Assembly (NCBI GenBank): GCA_036852015.1
Contig: JAANDG010000510.1
Location: 42,892-106,891 of the forward strand
Reading direction: 5' to 3'
DNA: 64,000 nt
Source: Pelodera strongyloides
Lineage: Eukaryota; Nematoda; Chromadorea; Rhabditida; Rhabditidae
The notes beneath the pieces were generated by a model, which ran no database searches, was not told the origin of the DNA, and was given only the letters and a program-made list of their open reading frames with translations. The position numbers were made by a program, and so were the translations under genes. Position 1 is the first letter of the stretch; each line of letters begins with the position of its first letter. Shown in pieces: positions 12,301 through 25,600 of the stretch.

Positions 12301-13993
12301 GGCCTTCCACTTTCGAGTCTAACGCTCTACTACCTGTTGCGCCACAACGGCTTGCTTCGTCTGCCCAACAAGCACTAAACAATGCGCTCGTAATGCTTTA
12401 GCATGCAAATTTCACCAACCGCATCCACGATTAGTCCACGCTTACTTTTCAAATAAGACGTTTTCGCGCGTGGTTTTAAAAAACAATCGGCCGAAGACCG
12501 ATTCCTCCAGTCGGAGAAGAGCCCGTAGGGCTCTTCGAACGGCTGGTATTTATATATTGTTGGTTTTTGTGTTCAGGGAAAGATCATCTTCAATAAGTTC
12601 AAGACTGTTGTGTCTTACGATACGACCACTCTCCCAGTCCTTCCTCTGGATGCGATCAAGGCAAAGGAGGCCCTTTCCACCTACGATTCCGTGGATGATG
12701 ATGTGCTGCAGTCGTATTCTGAATATGCACTCGCTCAACTCATTTACTACGCCATGAAGGTGAGACTGGACTGTTTGTGTAGAATTATGGATTATGGCTC
12801 GTCACAGTTGCCCTAGGATACAGCCAAATTGTGAAAAAGGTTATGTGCGAGGTCGCTCGGTAATCGTTAGTTGTAGTCGTGGAGCATGAATCAGCTTTTG
12901 ATAGAAAATTAAAGTGTGAAATAATATTCATTATTTTCCGTTTTGAATAAACTGCAACCTGCAACTCGGGGGTGCCATGAACTTGGCTAATCTAACTAGC
13001 AGGCATATTTATCTGCATACTTGTAGTTTCATTGAATAATTATATTAAGTAAATTATATTTTATATATAATTATAATTAAGAATAATTATATTAACAGTG
13101 TTGGAATTTGGAATAGGTGTGCGGACTTTCATTGTTTCGTTTTTAAACTTTATTTGATTGTGTAGGGGGGAGGGCGATTACGTGATTACTTATTCACTGA
13201 GTTAGCTGCTTCAATTAAAGTAGTAGAATGCAGAACTAGTAATAGTCTAGAAACATTATGATTTAAGAAACATAAATAGCAACCGTTGGCACATGATATA
13301 TTGGGGTTGTTATTTACGTACAGTGGAATTACTTTTGACCTGTAGCTTGTTCTTTGTTTCACAAAACTTATAGAATGATAGATTTTTAAGCATTCCAATG
13401 TTCTTTGTCTCTAATTTTCCCTTATTTCAGGAGAACGCCACTTCCGAGCAAAGTTCTCGTATGACTGCTATGGACGGAGCTTCAAAGAATGCAGGTACGT
13501 ATTTTCTTTTCTAATCTTTGTTTTTGCCTTTTCTTTTGGCTTTTGTATTTTTGTGCTAGTGGTTTTGCAGTTTAACTTTGTCTTGTTTTTATTCACTTAA
13601 TTAAAGTGTGATAGAATGAGAATTGAGTTTTTAATAATAATTATTTGGGATCAGCAGTCGACATTTAATAAGTTTTTTTTCTTATAAAAGTAGACGTTAG
13701 CGAAATATTGTTTGTGTTCGTGCTGTTTTTGTTTAATTGGTTGATAGCTAAGAACTATTTTAATAGTATTGTCTTTTTCTATTTGGCTGCATTTCCGGTG
13801 AAGTTTAGAATGAAACTGGAAAAAGGGGGGGGGGTATGAAATGAAACCCAAAGTATTGTTGTGCAGCATTATATTAAATGTCTATTGTTCAGGAGAAATG
13901 ATCGACAAACTGACCCTCGCCTTCAACCGTACCCGCCAGGCCGTCATTACCCGCGAACTGATCGAAATTATCTCTGGAGCCGCCTGTGTCTAA
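9357..13993 (+). CDS. mitochondrial ATP synthase gamma subunit, 6 exons, complete
   Basis: Exons are 9357-9530, 10951-11127, 11362-11568, 12577-12759, 13431-13494 and 13893-13993, which join in phase to 301 residues (human 298). The protein is the central rotor shaft of F1-ATPase in the mitochondrial matrix. Residues 1-25 form a basic, Ser/Ala-rich presequence. The mature part starts with [20 protein letters not shown], then [12 protein letters not shown] in exon 2, and the C-terminal helix [19 protein letters not shown] that inserts into the alpha3beta3 ring. All hallmark blocks are intact. Introns 1 and 3 carry MITE insertions, and intron 3 also holds a tRNA-like relic. XPO4 starts 355 bp after the stop on the same strand. 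Confidence 0.97.
9687..10665 (-). mobile_element. MITE family A copy, inverted and interrupted
   Basis: The termini aagggaatatgtagg (9687) and cctacatattccctt (to 10665) are flanked by TA at 9685-9686 and 10666-10667. The body is the reverse complement of copies 1 and 2 but is split by a 643-bp foreign element (9808-10450). It lies in ATP5F1C intron 1. Confidence 0.72.
9808..10450. mobile_element. foldback element nested in a MITE, CACTATG termini
   Basis: GC-rich inverted arms of about 80 bp, 9808-9889 and 10369-10450, are nearly identical. They start cactatgtcaagaa and contain gagcggccatttttcgccg and ccccgccccctgg. The interior (about 480 bp) holds three copies of a gacgagtctaaattgtgtg-like phrase around 10175-10245 and no coding frame. 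The CACTA start suggests the CMC/EnSpm superfamily, but I do not see the expected 3-bp duplication. Confidence 0.6.
11631..11989 (+). mobile_element. MITE family A copy 2
   Basis: It has the same termini and orientation as the 8223 copy and is flanked by TA (11629-11630, 11990-11991). It is about 30 bp longer than copy 1 because of an extra segment near the first 70-130 bp. It lies in ATP5F1C intron 3. Confidence 0.78.
12277..12351 (-). tRNA. tRNA-derived relic (Trp-like body), probably not functional
   Basis: On the minus strand a 75-nt stretch shows a D-arm-like A box (TGGCGCAACAGG), the loop CTCGAAA, and a B box (GGTTCAAATCT), in an order and spacing like tRNA-Trp. The anticodon position reads CGA rather than CCA, and the anticodon and T stems do not pair cleanly. 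It is best read as a tRNA pseudogene or the head of a SINE. It lies in ATP5F1C intron 3. Confidence 0.5.
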
Positions 13994-14283
13994 TTCCGTC
14001 CCGCCTTTATAAGTGCAACATAACAAACTTGTCCGTCGCTAAGACTTTCTTTGCGGTGCAATGATCATACCGTGGATTTGTTTGCTATGTTTAATATATA
14101 AATTGTAATAGAATCAATTGCAAGAGTTGTAGTATTGTTTTTTTAATATAGTGTTTGTTATTAGTAAACGGTTTCTCGATGTTTCTTTTTGCGAATGGTT
14201 CAATCCACAATGTGTGTATCTGTTTGGTGAAGTATGAGTCGTTTATCGAGTAATTTTTGGTAATGGAATGTTACCGAAACGTT

Positions 14284-14298
14284 TTTCTTATTCTTAGC
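14284..14298 (+). other. strong acceptor-like site in the ATP5F1C-XPO4 spacer
   Basis: A pyrimidine tract ending cttattcttag lies 50 nt upstream of the XPO4 ATG. It is placed where a trans-splice acceptor of a downstream operon gene would lie. It could equally end a UTR intron. Confidence 0.4.
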
Positions 14299-14348
14299 GG
14301 TGTCCCTGGTGAATGCGGTATTTCGAGTGAAGTTGCTGAGGCCAAAAT

Positions 14349-17300
14349 ATGTCAGCGGAACTAATTGCGACACTTGAAAAGGCTGCAGATGCGTGTTTGG
14401 TGAGTTATTCATATTATGGTAGAATGTGCATGATCACCTGACTTTTGTAGTGTATAGTTGCGGCATAGTTGTTGGATTTGTGCATTATATTCTGTGCGAA
14501 ATATTCGCATGTTTTAAATGCAAATTCGGGGTATTTCCGGCACGTGACGAAGCCCAACGTCTATAATACATGGGACTGATGTACTTCACAAACCACTGCC
14601 TCGCTTCTTTGGGGTTTCTACGTTTCTAGGTGGAATTGATATGTGTGGTATGGGGAATTGTTTACAAGAATGTACATTTAGGCTGCACCGAATCAAATAA
14701 GTGCTGAAGAAAGACGTGCTGCTGAAGAGCTCTTTCAAAGTGCAAAGAAGGAACTTTCACTCGATGCCGCTCGTTATATTATACGTATGTTTATTTTTCG
14801 TTTGTGGTGGTGTAAAGCCTCGAACTTTAGAACATTAGAGGTAAGCGATGTCCAGCAGCTTGGTCAAGTTACGCGGGTCCCTGTTGTCAACGTAGTTAAC
14901 ATTGTAGATAGTAATGGTGGTCATTTAGAGAACACCAAGAACCAATTTGTGCTGTTTCAAATCGCTCAACTAATAGGCGAATTGGTATTGCGAGAATGGG
15001 CGATACTGACTCGGGAACAAATTGAACCAACTTATCGATCTCTGGTTGAATATGTGGCGACAACAGACGGGTGAGTAAGCTATGTATTGATTGCTCAGCG
15101 ATCTAGTATAAGCAGAAATGTGTCATCTTGGCTTCACATCATGAATACCGCTTTATTCACACATGCAATCATCGCCATCATATAGACGTATAAATCTGTC
15201 GGTGATATGCACCAGAGTGTGACTATGTGAAGTATGACAGTAGGGTTAAATACATTTTCTATCTTCCGCCACCCACTTCCCACTTCATCACCAATTTGCC
15301 ACAACCCACAACACTATGAATTTCGGTCCATTTTAGGTTAACAAACTATGTGGTGGTTGAGTTCCTGCGATCAGTTGCAATGATCGTCAAACGTGGTATT
15401 TTGGATGAAAAGATTGGAGATATCGAAGACCTATTTCAATTGATTCACAACTTAATTGCGAACCCGGAAGCCCGACTGGTTGGTTGCTCTTTTATTACAC
15501 TCCATGTCTTACTGTGCCCCGATGTTTCCTTCGTGTGGTTTCAAGTATCCTGAAAATTTACCGTATCTTGGAACTACACGAGGATACTTTAATTTTCCAT
15601 ATTATATATGCAAGTTTCGTGCAGAAATACGGTAGTATTGACAGAATCACACCGAATTTTTGGCATACTTTCAAACCCCATTAGTCAGCGAAGTTATGCG
15701 TGCATTGCAACTCTCTCGGTGTTGTGATTCAAACATCAGGAGCGTAGTTTGCAGGGCCGAGATTCCGTGCAGAGGGTTATCTCAGGATTCTTATTTGTAT
15801 TTGTATACAATATTATGCTTACAGCAATCGATCGGATGTCAGTTGATTTCTGCTCTAACTGAACAGTTTTCAAGTTCTTGGAGGAACAGCAAATTCAGCA
15901 TTACTTGGGACTTTCATTTGAATGCGAAGACGGCATTTGAAGTTAGTTTTATTCTTTTTCATAAACATAATCATAATGGTAAAACATATCTTATGCTGTC
16001 AAATGTTAAGTCGTTATGCATAGCTAATCTTAAGTCGTTTAGAATTCCGGATTACGCCGATTATTGGAAATGTCCCTCCAGACGTTGCATTCACTTTGCG
16101 CCTATTCAGATATTCTGAGCAACGAGTTTGAGACAAGACTATGCGACAAATTCCTTGAGGTATGGGGTGGCGGTGGTGCCTTGTTATGGTAGATTACTGT
16201 ATCCGGCTTTTTGTACCTTTCATTTTGAACTTACGAAACTGTTCCATTTGATTTTATTATATGAAAATATGTCCTTCATTACGGTAGTTTAGGTAGCCGA
16301 GAATATTTTCTCGTGGAACTTTTCGGCGCGTTTCCTCCGCAGATTGTTCTCCGCGAATCAGTCGAGCAATTCATTTCGCCCTCCGTCTTCATGGCAGGAA
16401 TTGCTCCACAATGATCAGTTCTTTATATTGTTCTTCCAGGTGAGCAAATGGTTTTGTAGATTTCTTGCTTTGCCTAGTTTTCATAAGTGCGGTGTCCTCT
16501 GTCCTCATTAAAGCGAAATGCCAGCCGGTTTTTGAAACGCATCGAGTACATCAGCATTCTTATGCGACGTATGCAAATGAATATAAATTAGAATAAAAAA
16601 ACGAGCTAAATTCGAGTAAATAAGTAAGAATTCAGTTGTCCACGATGCCTTTCAAAAACCGTCCGGTAGATCGCTTTAAAGCTGCGAATTACCATTACAT
16701 TACACTTACATGTCACATCACAATATCAGTACTTTCGCTAATTCCCTTGGTGGTTACTGGTTACTGTTTAGCTGCACGCAAAGGTTCGCTCCAATGAGAA
16801 CCTCTCGATCAGAAGTCTCTCTTGCCTTGTGCAACTGGCTTCTTTGACTGGAGAACTGATGAGCAATTCGGATTTTGCCACCCATTTTGTGCAATTATTC
16901 GTGGACAATTTAGTCAACCTCTTCCCAGAAGGTGGGTTGTTATTCTCATTTGTAAGGTTCTCGTGATTTTACATTCATGCAGAGGTTTTAGCTCATAAAT
17001 TCATAGTATCATTTTGATGGTTTAGCCCTCTTTCCAGTGAAAACAGGCCTTCTGAAGGCCCGCCTTCTCTGCAATTTTGTCTCAAGTTATTCTAATTTTT
17101 ATGCCTTTTCAGGGCCCCAACCTCACGAATTGGGCCATTTCTGCACAATAATAAACCGATTGTTTCTCTATCGACCCATTCAAAGTTTAATGAGGATTGA
17201 CGTAAGTTTTTGATATAGTGTTTTATAGAAATTTTCGCTATCCTAAGAGAAAGAGATTAGGGTGTGCAATGTGTGCATGTTCCACATAATACTACTTTTG

Positions 17301-20300
17301 CCCTAGTTTAATGTTTAATCTATCACATTTGTAAACGTATCTACTTCTTTCAGAAAGCTGTGCGAACAAGGTTCTTCACGTATATTGCCCAATTCATGGA
17401 ACACCTCACTGGAAAAGCGTTAACGGAAGCTATTGTAAGTTCTTCTTGTTTGGTTTCTCTGTTCAGAATCTTTGTGTATATGTATATATAGTGATTGGTG
17501 AAGAGAAAGTAGAATCTTGTGTTATTTTGTTAGTTTATTTGAAGTGTGTGGTTAGCGGTGTGAATGTATGAAGCGGTGAGTGGTTAGTCACTGTTTTTAA
17601 TTGTATTATCCAGGGAAATTCCGAACACGGCGACCACACATCACTCGCCCTCATTTACGATGCCTGGGTGATCTTCATCAACAGTAAATGGTCGCTGGCT
17701 GTAGCAGAAGAGGACAGGGACACAGTTGGTGAGTTTACTAGTTTGCTTCTACCTAGTTTATATGTTCTCCCGTCATGTTTCTCCTTTCACTGTGGATTTG
17801 TCAGATTGGTTTGATTTTCATTTTCTATGATGCGTCATATGTAAGGCTGGCAAAGTGTGTGGGTAGAAAGTGATGCGTAAAGTCGTGCGCAAGTGAGTTG
17901 CGGATTTCTCTAACCAAAGTCCTTTTGGTTTGGACCGCTACTCGGACATCTCGAGGCAGAACATACCGAATTTATGCGACTTATAACCTACTGTATTTAA
18001 GAACGTGAGCTCTTGCTGGACCCTACCTGGAAGACTGTATGTGCATTCCTCCGAGGTGTTCAGGCTCCCCCTCATGGAATTCGACCAATTTGTTCGGAAG
18101 AGGATGATGATGAGGTTACATTTTTTTGTAAATAACCTTTCTTACGGCATGGGGTCAGCTCGAATTGCACCACTTTGAATAGGTGCTATTGAGAATATTG
18201 CTGATAATAGCCACAATACGAAAATTACATTCAGTAATCTATTTTCGTATTGTGACTGTTATCGGCCATATTACCATTAACAACTATTCAAAATAGTGCG
18301 ATTCGAGCTGCCCCCATCTCTATAAGTATTATAAGATTTGTTAATTTAAATACAATATGCCTACATGTTATCAGCTCAATTCGAATTGTTCACACGTTAA
18401 TAGTGCGTTTAAGATAGTATTACTGCATCATCTATTTCCTTTATAGGGAAAGTTTGTAACTATATAACATGTTAATCCTACAATAATGCGTACTTTAGGA
18501 CAGCGATGACCGATCACTGTTCAAGGATTTACTCAGTCCGCTGGGCTCCCTATGTTGCTACACTGTTCGTCCCTACCTCGATACTGTGGCTGGGTAAGCT
18601 AGGTTTGATAGGATAGCCTTGCAATTGTGCCTGTAGTTCTATTCCCGTTCGTTGAATGCTTGAAGACTGTTTTTTTTATTAGCAGGACATTGTATGCTTA
18701 TTTCATTTCAGAGCTTACCGAGACCGTCTTTCCGAGTTCACTCGAATGGTAAATGGAACAGGAGATGTGAATCGTCTACCATTGTGGCAAGAAGATATGC
18801 ACTGGCTTCTGCTCATCACAGGTAGTCCTATGGTGTCATTTCGATTTCAGCTCATGCAATGGGCCATTATTCAGACACGCAATATTTGTTTGAAACTCGG
18901 ATTGATTCTTTAAATTTCATGACAGTTTGCTCAAGTTTGCTGTCATTTTACAAGATAATCTGTATACATTTGGTTCTACTTCCTGTCCCTAAGAGGTTTT
19001 TGAAACTGCTTGTGTCTGGCAGCAGGATAATTCGGTGATGTACAATTAGGTATTGAAGTTATTCGTCATTTACGTATGCAAAACTGGATTTAGCGCACTC
19101 GGTTGTTGGTGAGGATATCGATGGATCATGTCACGTGGAAAGTGAAGTGTTTGAGCATTCCATGGAGCGAATGAAGGAGCGGGGGCAGGTCAGCTTCATT
19201 CTTTCATTCTTGGTCGACAAAACATAAATCTCGCCGCGGTGAGTCCGGAGGTGGTTCGCGAAATTCTCTGTTGTCTGTTGTGGTACTTTGATAAATTTCT
19301 CGTACCACCGCCTAGCTTCAAAAGCCCAATAGGTATTCTAATCGGGAGGTGGTTCTGGTTCGGCCGTGAGCACTCCCAATTCGCGCATTATTCTAATTCC
19401 GGAATTGGTTCGCCGAAGAGCTCACTGGTTGGCTTAGGCTATGATATATGTGCCCATATGTTACCATAGTGGTAGACTGATATTGGACGTCAGTCCAAAC
19501 GGCATGTCAGTTTATGCCGCGCTGCTTTGATTTACTGTGATGTGATTTAGTCAAGTATGTATAACCAGACGGCTACGCCACCTGAACCGTCTTTCTATAA
19601 TTATGAAACATCTGTAACGTAGATGAAAATCTTTACGAATGAAGACACACATCATGCTTTTACATGAGAATATTCTAATTTGAGCTGCGGCACTCTTTTA
19701 TACCCGAAGCGGAACAATTTATTCGAATTATACTTCCGTAACGTGAGTGCTAGCGCACGGTACAGTTACTTTTTTATATAATAAGACAAGGTCTTATCTC
19801 TCATTGTTTTAGCCGTACTCGATTGACGACCGTGTCGCCTTCCTCACTTCTTGTATCGAACATCCGGAACAGGAAAGGACAGCTACTGCCGAACTTGTAG
19901 ATCCCTTTATTTTGTGAGTATTATTAGTTCCTGGTTTGCGTTTGTTATAACAATTAATGTATGATAATGATAGTACACGATGATCACTTTATTCCTACAT
20001 CCTGGGGCTGAGTGCGTATTTCTGGATCTGAGTGCGTATTGTTTGTGTTATTAAGATTGGATTTGTATGGTGTTTTTGGGTTGAGCTTCATATGTTCAGT
20101 CAGTCGTATTCTTTTCGAATTCCTGAGGCCGTATTCACCAACACACAGGGAGCCCTCCCCGGTGTCCCCAGGGAGCTAAAGAGTGTGTTAGAGAGTGTGC
20201 GAGCAAAAGATATACAGAGCGCTCGTGAGCCTAGGGAGGACTCCCTGTGTGTTGGTGAATACGACCTCTGAGTTCTCATCTTTAGATTAATTGGTGAAAT

Positions 20301-22585
20301 TCTCGCGTGGGCCAGCGTGGAGCACCAGCTCATCACTTCTGCATCTCCCGAAATGATCTCACCTGAGGTTAGTAGGCAAGATTCAAGATATACAGTATTC
20401 TGAATTCGGATAGATTACTGTAGTTTTTATTCTTTACATGCGGTACTGTCGTTCTAAGTATGTAAGTCTCAATGTAGTTTCACGGCAGTGTGATTATTTG
20501 TGATTTGGAATTGTGATTATAAAATTGTTTACCACTGCTTTTGAATTTCAACCGGTGAGGAGAATAATTCATTCAGCTGTGCCGGAGTACCCTTTTTGCA
20601 CTGCGTCGTCTCATCAACGCTGCTTCGTGTGTTCCAACACAAGACAATGATATTTACCCCAAACCCGAACTTTTACCACTTTTGCCCAAGGAAGGTTAGT
20701 TAGTTGTTTGATTGAACTTTCCAAGTTTGTTTATTTGTAATGCGTAATGTCAACGTGTGTCTATCATTTCACAATTCAAGGTTGGTGGCACAAGCTAACT
20801 GGGTGTTCTATGTAACCTCCTTTTTTTAAAGCGAAATACCGGCAGGTTTTTGAAACGCATCGCAAGTACTTGCATTCCTATGCATTTATGCAAGGTGGGG
20901 TCTAATTGGGGTCTAGTTTTTGTTCTAATTTTTGCCCATTTGCATACGCTGCATAAGAAAGCAGGTGAACGCAATGCGTTTCAAAAAACCGCTTTAAATA
21001 TTTCATTATTTTTCGTTTTAGGTCCTTTCTCCAAACTTCTGGTCTCATTCTGCCTTCACAAAGTATTTGCAATTTTGCAACGATTTAGCGGGGAAGAGAA
21101 GTTGTGCAGGTATGGTTCTATCATCCGTTTGACTGAATCATATGAAATGTTGGTTTTCCCAGTTTCCCCGCCTTTCGTTTTAGGAATGTTTTTGTATTTC
21201 ACCCGTGTTTTCTACGATGTGTCAATTTTGCAGTGATTCGAGAAACCAATAAGAACTTGTCAAGACCTTTGAGGTGTGAATTTTATTGTCGTCGAATTTC
21301 CCACTACTCTCTGTTTTAAGAGACGCGGTTGATCTCATTGTTGGCCTAATCGAGAGTAGAGCCAGTGTACTCGCGTCAGCACCAGACCTATTCGAAAAGC
21401 TGGGAAGCATTGATATTGGTAGGGAATTAATTTTTTTTTCATTGTTGGGTATGGTATCTCTGGTAATGCGCTAACGTACGTCAACTGCGCATTTCTTGGG
21501 AGAGACCGACCGTTATTTCGCTTTAACACTGGCTTCATCGATATATCTGATCTGCAACTAGTAATTGCCATAAAATTAACCCCGTGAGCTGACTGGATAT
21601 TCGTGATGTGTTCGACCTTCGACCCCTGAAGAGCTCATTTATCTGTGGTTTATAGGCTATAAAGTCTAACCCTATATTCATTTTACAATAGAAGTTTTCA
21701 GCCAAATTGCCTGCACGTACATCTTTGATGAAGGCGCTTGTGCTGATTGGTTCGGCTGCGAATGAGGAATCTCTTCAACAAAATATGTTTGTTCGGGTGG
21801 GTGTGGTCATGTTTTTATTTTTGAGAGTATTTGGTCACTCCATATCTGTGTATCACTATCTCTGTGTATCCATTTGCTTTTTGTGTGACTTTCCTTTTTT
21901 ATTATACTTTGGAAATGTGATATACAAGATATCACCTGTTGTGGACCAGCGCTGCGGTTATAGTTATAGCATGTAACTTATAATGCGATTTTTCAGATCC
22001 TTCAACCGATTTGTACCCGTTTCGATACAGTATGCTCTGCACCTCAATCGAGTTCCAGTGACTCGGATCTCGTTGATCTTTTGCAGTGTTTTGACGGAGT
22101 GGCTAAGGCTAGTCAGGCACACTCCGCTCATGTATTGTTCAGTAAGTCATGTTCATTATTTTTTCTTTGTCAAAGTTGTCAGACTTTTAGTTAAAGCGAT
22201 ATGATACGTAGTTGGAAATGGAAAGTGTTAACAACGAAGTATATTACGTGAGAATGATGTTGTCCAGCATATGTTATAAATACAAGCAAACAATTACAAA
22301 ATAAGATAGTATTAACAAAGAACTATATTACGTGATAGTGATGTTGTCCAGCATATGTTTCACAAACCACGTGTCATATAGCTTTGAGATTAAGGCCTCA
22401 TACAGACCTTGAAGTCAGACCTTTTCAGAACTACTGAACCCTGTGCTCGAGCGTTGTGTCAGTCTAATGAAGACCCGATCTCAGTCTCAGCCTGTTGTGT
22501 CGGCGATTCTCACCCTTATTCTCGATGTCACTACCAAAGTGTCAATCCATGTGGAGGATAAGGTAAGAGTCGCAGGTTGAGCTTT

Positions 22586-22618
<33 letters not shown>

Positions 22619-25600
22619 TACGTTTTTTCGTTTTTATGAGTCTGTTGGATTTCATGTTGTTTGATTTGTTGGTGCAGTCATTTATAGACTACATTCTCGG
22701 ATATTTCTTCGTAAGAGGTAAGAGGTTAAAATATAAGGTTAGACGTTAGACCAATGATGATCAGAGACTTGAACTCCACGTGGGTCACGTGCGTTCAAAT
22801 ACACGGGAAGCCAACTGTTCAATTCAATTCAATACAAAGAACTATGGAAATATTAGTTCAGCTTTTTAGAACGACTCGATGGAGATGTACCGCGCTTTGA
22901 TCGCCATTGTGGAGACATATCGAGTGGAGCAGGCGGGACGATTTGTTGGAATGGAAAGTGATGAGGAAGATAAGGTAGACAACTTTTATTGGGAGAGGTT
23001 TTTGGTTTGGCGTTTTCCTTTCAGGGCATATACCTCGCCGGTGAGTCGGGAGGTGGTTCGCGGTATTTTGTCTAATAATATTCTTATTCTGGTGGTGGTT
23101 CGCCGGTGAGCCTACCGTGGCTTGGTCTATGGTCTCGTTGAAATATCCCATTTTTGCCTGCCTGAGAGTACGGGCTATGAAGGAAGCCAATTTGTTGTTC
23201 TTATTGGCGAGAGGGGGCATTGGATTGTTCAAAAAGCCTGTGAAGTCTTTACTCCAAATATTACTGTAAAAGTACAAGACGAGGACGGCTCTTCTGCGTT
23301 CCGTTGTAGTTTTGTTTCCCTTCTCAAGTGCGGATATTATACTTCCTTTGGTTTCCAAGATTCCCACGTATGGCTGTTTAGATGTTGGACTCTTGTATTG
23401 TTTACTTAGGCTGCCGACTTGGTACTCTTCATGGATATTCTCTCGAACGTACTTTCCAAGGACATACTTGAGGACGCGGACGATAGATTGAGCACGGGAA
23501 CTCAGGTTACCTAATTCATATTGTTCAAACGGCCTTAGAGGGAATCTGAATGTAGATTTTCATAATTATCCATATGTTGTGTTTATCCGAATTATCTGCC
23601 CGACCTAATCCACAATTGTGTATTATTATATAATTAGGGCTCGTTCTGTTCAGGTTGCCCTCCATTCATTGGAAATGTTGTTGGGTATCATGACCGACAG
23701 CGTACTTGAAATGCCAGATGTTGCCCAGAAATTCTACCGACTTATTCTATACCTGGTGAGCATAGTACTTTGGTTGAGGTGTATTCTTTCTTTGATTTAT
23801 GGAAAGAACAAGTTGTTACTGCTGGTTTTTGTTTATGCGTATGTCATGTGCACTTGACTAGTAGGTCATGAATACCATGCTATTACTAATAGTTTACTTT
23901 GCTTTGGCTTAGTGGGTCGTTCAAAGATAGTGTATTATCGGTTACCTTTCCTTTCACTATATGATTTCTCAATAGCCCCCAGTCACCAGTGATGAGATTT
24001 TTTTTATACATTTTCTATTTTTAAGGTGGAATTCTCCGCGGACTGCCTAATTCTGATGAGTCCGTCTCTACTCACTTCTCTATGTGATTGTGTCAAGGTG
24101 TGTCAAACTAGTTTTGTTTGTGGTTGTAGTTTGTAGTGAGGCTCGTTTAAAATATATTTATTCAATTAAACAATATTATACTTTGTATACATGTAGTTAT
24201 TATCATATCCTTGTGTATAGTGTTCTCTGATCCTGTGATGAACCTGACGACTTGCGGCCAGTGATTCCAGTGTTTTCTTGTAGCGCCTCTTTTCTCTATA
24301 GTGCAGATGGACTGAGATACTGTAGACGGCCACGTTGAGCACTCCGATCAGCGTGAGCATGAGAATGAGCAAGAAGTAGGCGGAACCTAAATATGGAAAA
24401 ATACTATACATTTGAAAATATAAGGAACTCACTCTAGCGTGCCATGCGTATTGGGCACAACTGGTTCGGCTCGAGTGCTTGACAGATTTTTTGCAAAACG
24501 TATTGTATGCATCTATATGTGAAACTCTTCAAAACATGAATGATCGAGAAAATCTGGCTTTACCTATTTCAACTTGTCCGTTGTGAATTTTCTTCACATT
24601 TATCGCTAGCAGAGAGAGACTTCCGTTCATAGAGATTACCTTAAAATGGATATTGGTTAAGTTTTGATTTAATTGGGGAATTTAAGGGGTATAAAACTCG
24701 TCCGGAAAAGCTCAAAACCACCATCCGAATATATATTGTGTTTGTGTTTTCCAAAATTGTATCTATTTATGATACGTTTCTGATTTTCACCATTTCTAAT
24801 ATTCTAATTGCGACGATATTTCGCTTTAAAAAATGTAAAATGAAAGCTATAAACGTACCGTAGAAACGAAAAAAATTGGCATGGGAATTGCATAGCTTCT
24901 TATAACGGAGAATCCGAGGATACAAACTGTGATAATCCAATGGGCGCATGCCACTTGTACTAGTGCTTTTTCAGCTGAAAATGGGGGAGTTATTTGTTTT
25001 TGTGCTTAAAGCGAAATACCGGTCGGGTTTTGAAACGCATCGCGGACAACTGAATTCTTACGTATTTATGCAAATTTGCTCGAATCGAATTTAGCTCGAT
25101 TTTTTATTATAATTTGTGTTCATTTACATAAGCTGCGGATGTACTCGATACGTTTCAAAAACCGGCCGGTATTTCGCTTTGAAGCTGGGATTTGTTATTG
25201 ATATCCTAGATTTTAGCTAGGCACACATCCAGGAATTTCTTCTAATTTGGTCTTAAATTGGAAATTTGTAATAGTATTTGAAGTGATTTTATAATTCGAA
25301 ATGAACTTACTGAATATGTAGTAGATTGGTTGGTCATCGGGTAGCGGAAAGTCGAAAATGTTGTGCAAAAGTAGAATCATGTAGTAGAAGAATGAAAATA
25401 CACACCATGTTGTCACGGAGGTTAGAGAACTCTGAAATTGGTATGATATTAAATTTGATGTGTAGGTATGGTGACAGACTATGGAAAGGCATTATAGGTC
25501 GATTAGTCTTACATCGCGTTATGATTTAAATCGACGATAATATTCAAAAGGTACCGTGCTGAGGGTCTTCCACGCAAAGTGAACATCGGAAATATCGATG

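Noticed and set aside
12277..12351. Functional tRNA gene
   Set aside because: The anticodon and T stems do not pair and the anticodon disagrees with the Trp-like body.
14785..14928. Open frame continuing through the second XPO4 intron
   Set aside because: The frame is open by chance. Skipping 14785-14928 (gtatgt to tttag) keeps the phase and gives a gap-free match to the exportin-4 block, whereas reading through adds about 48 residues with no counterpart.
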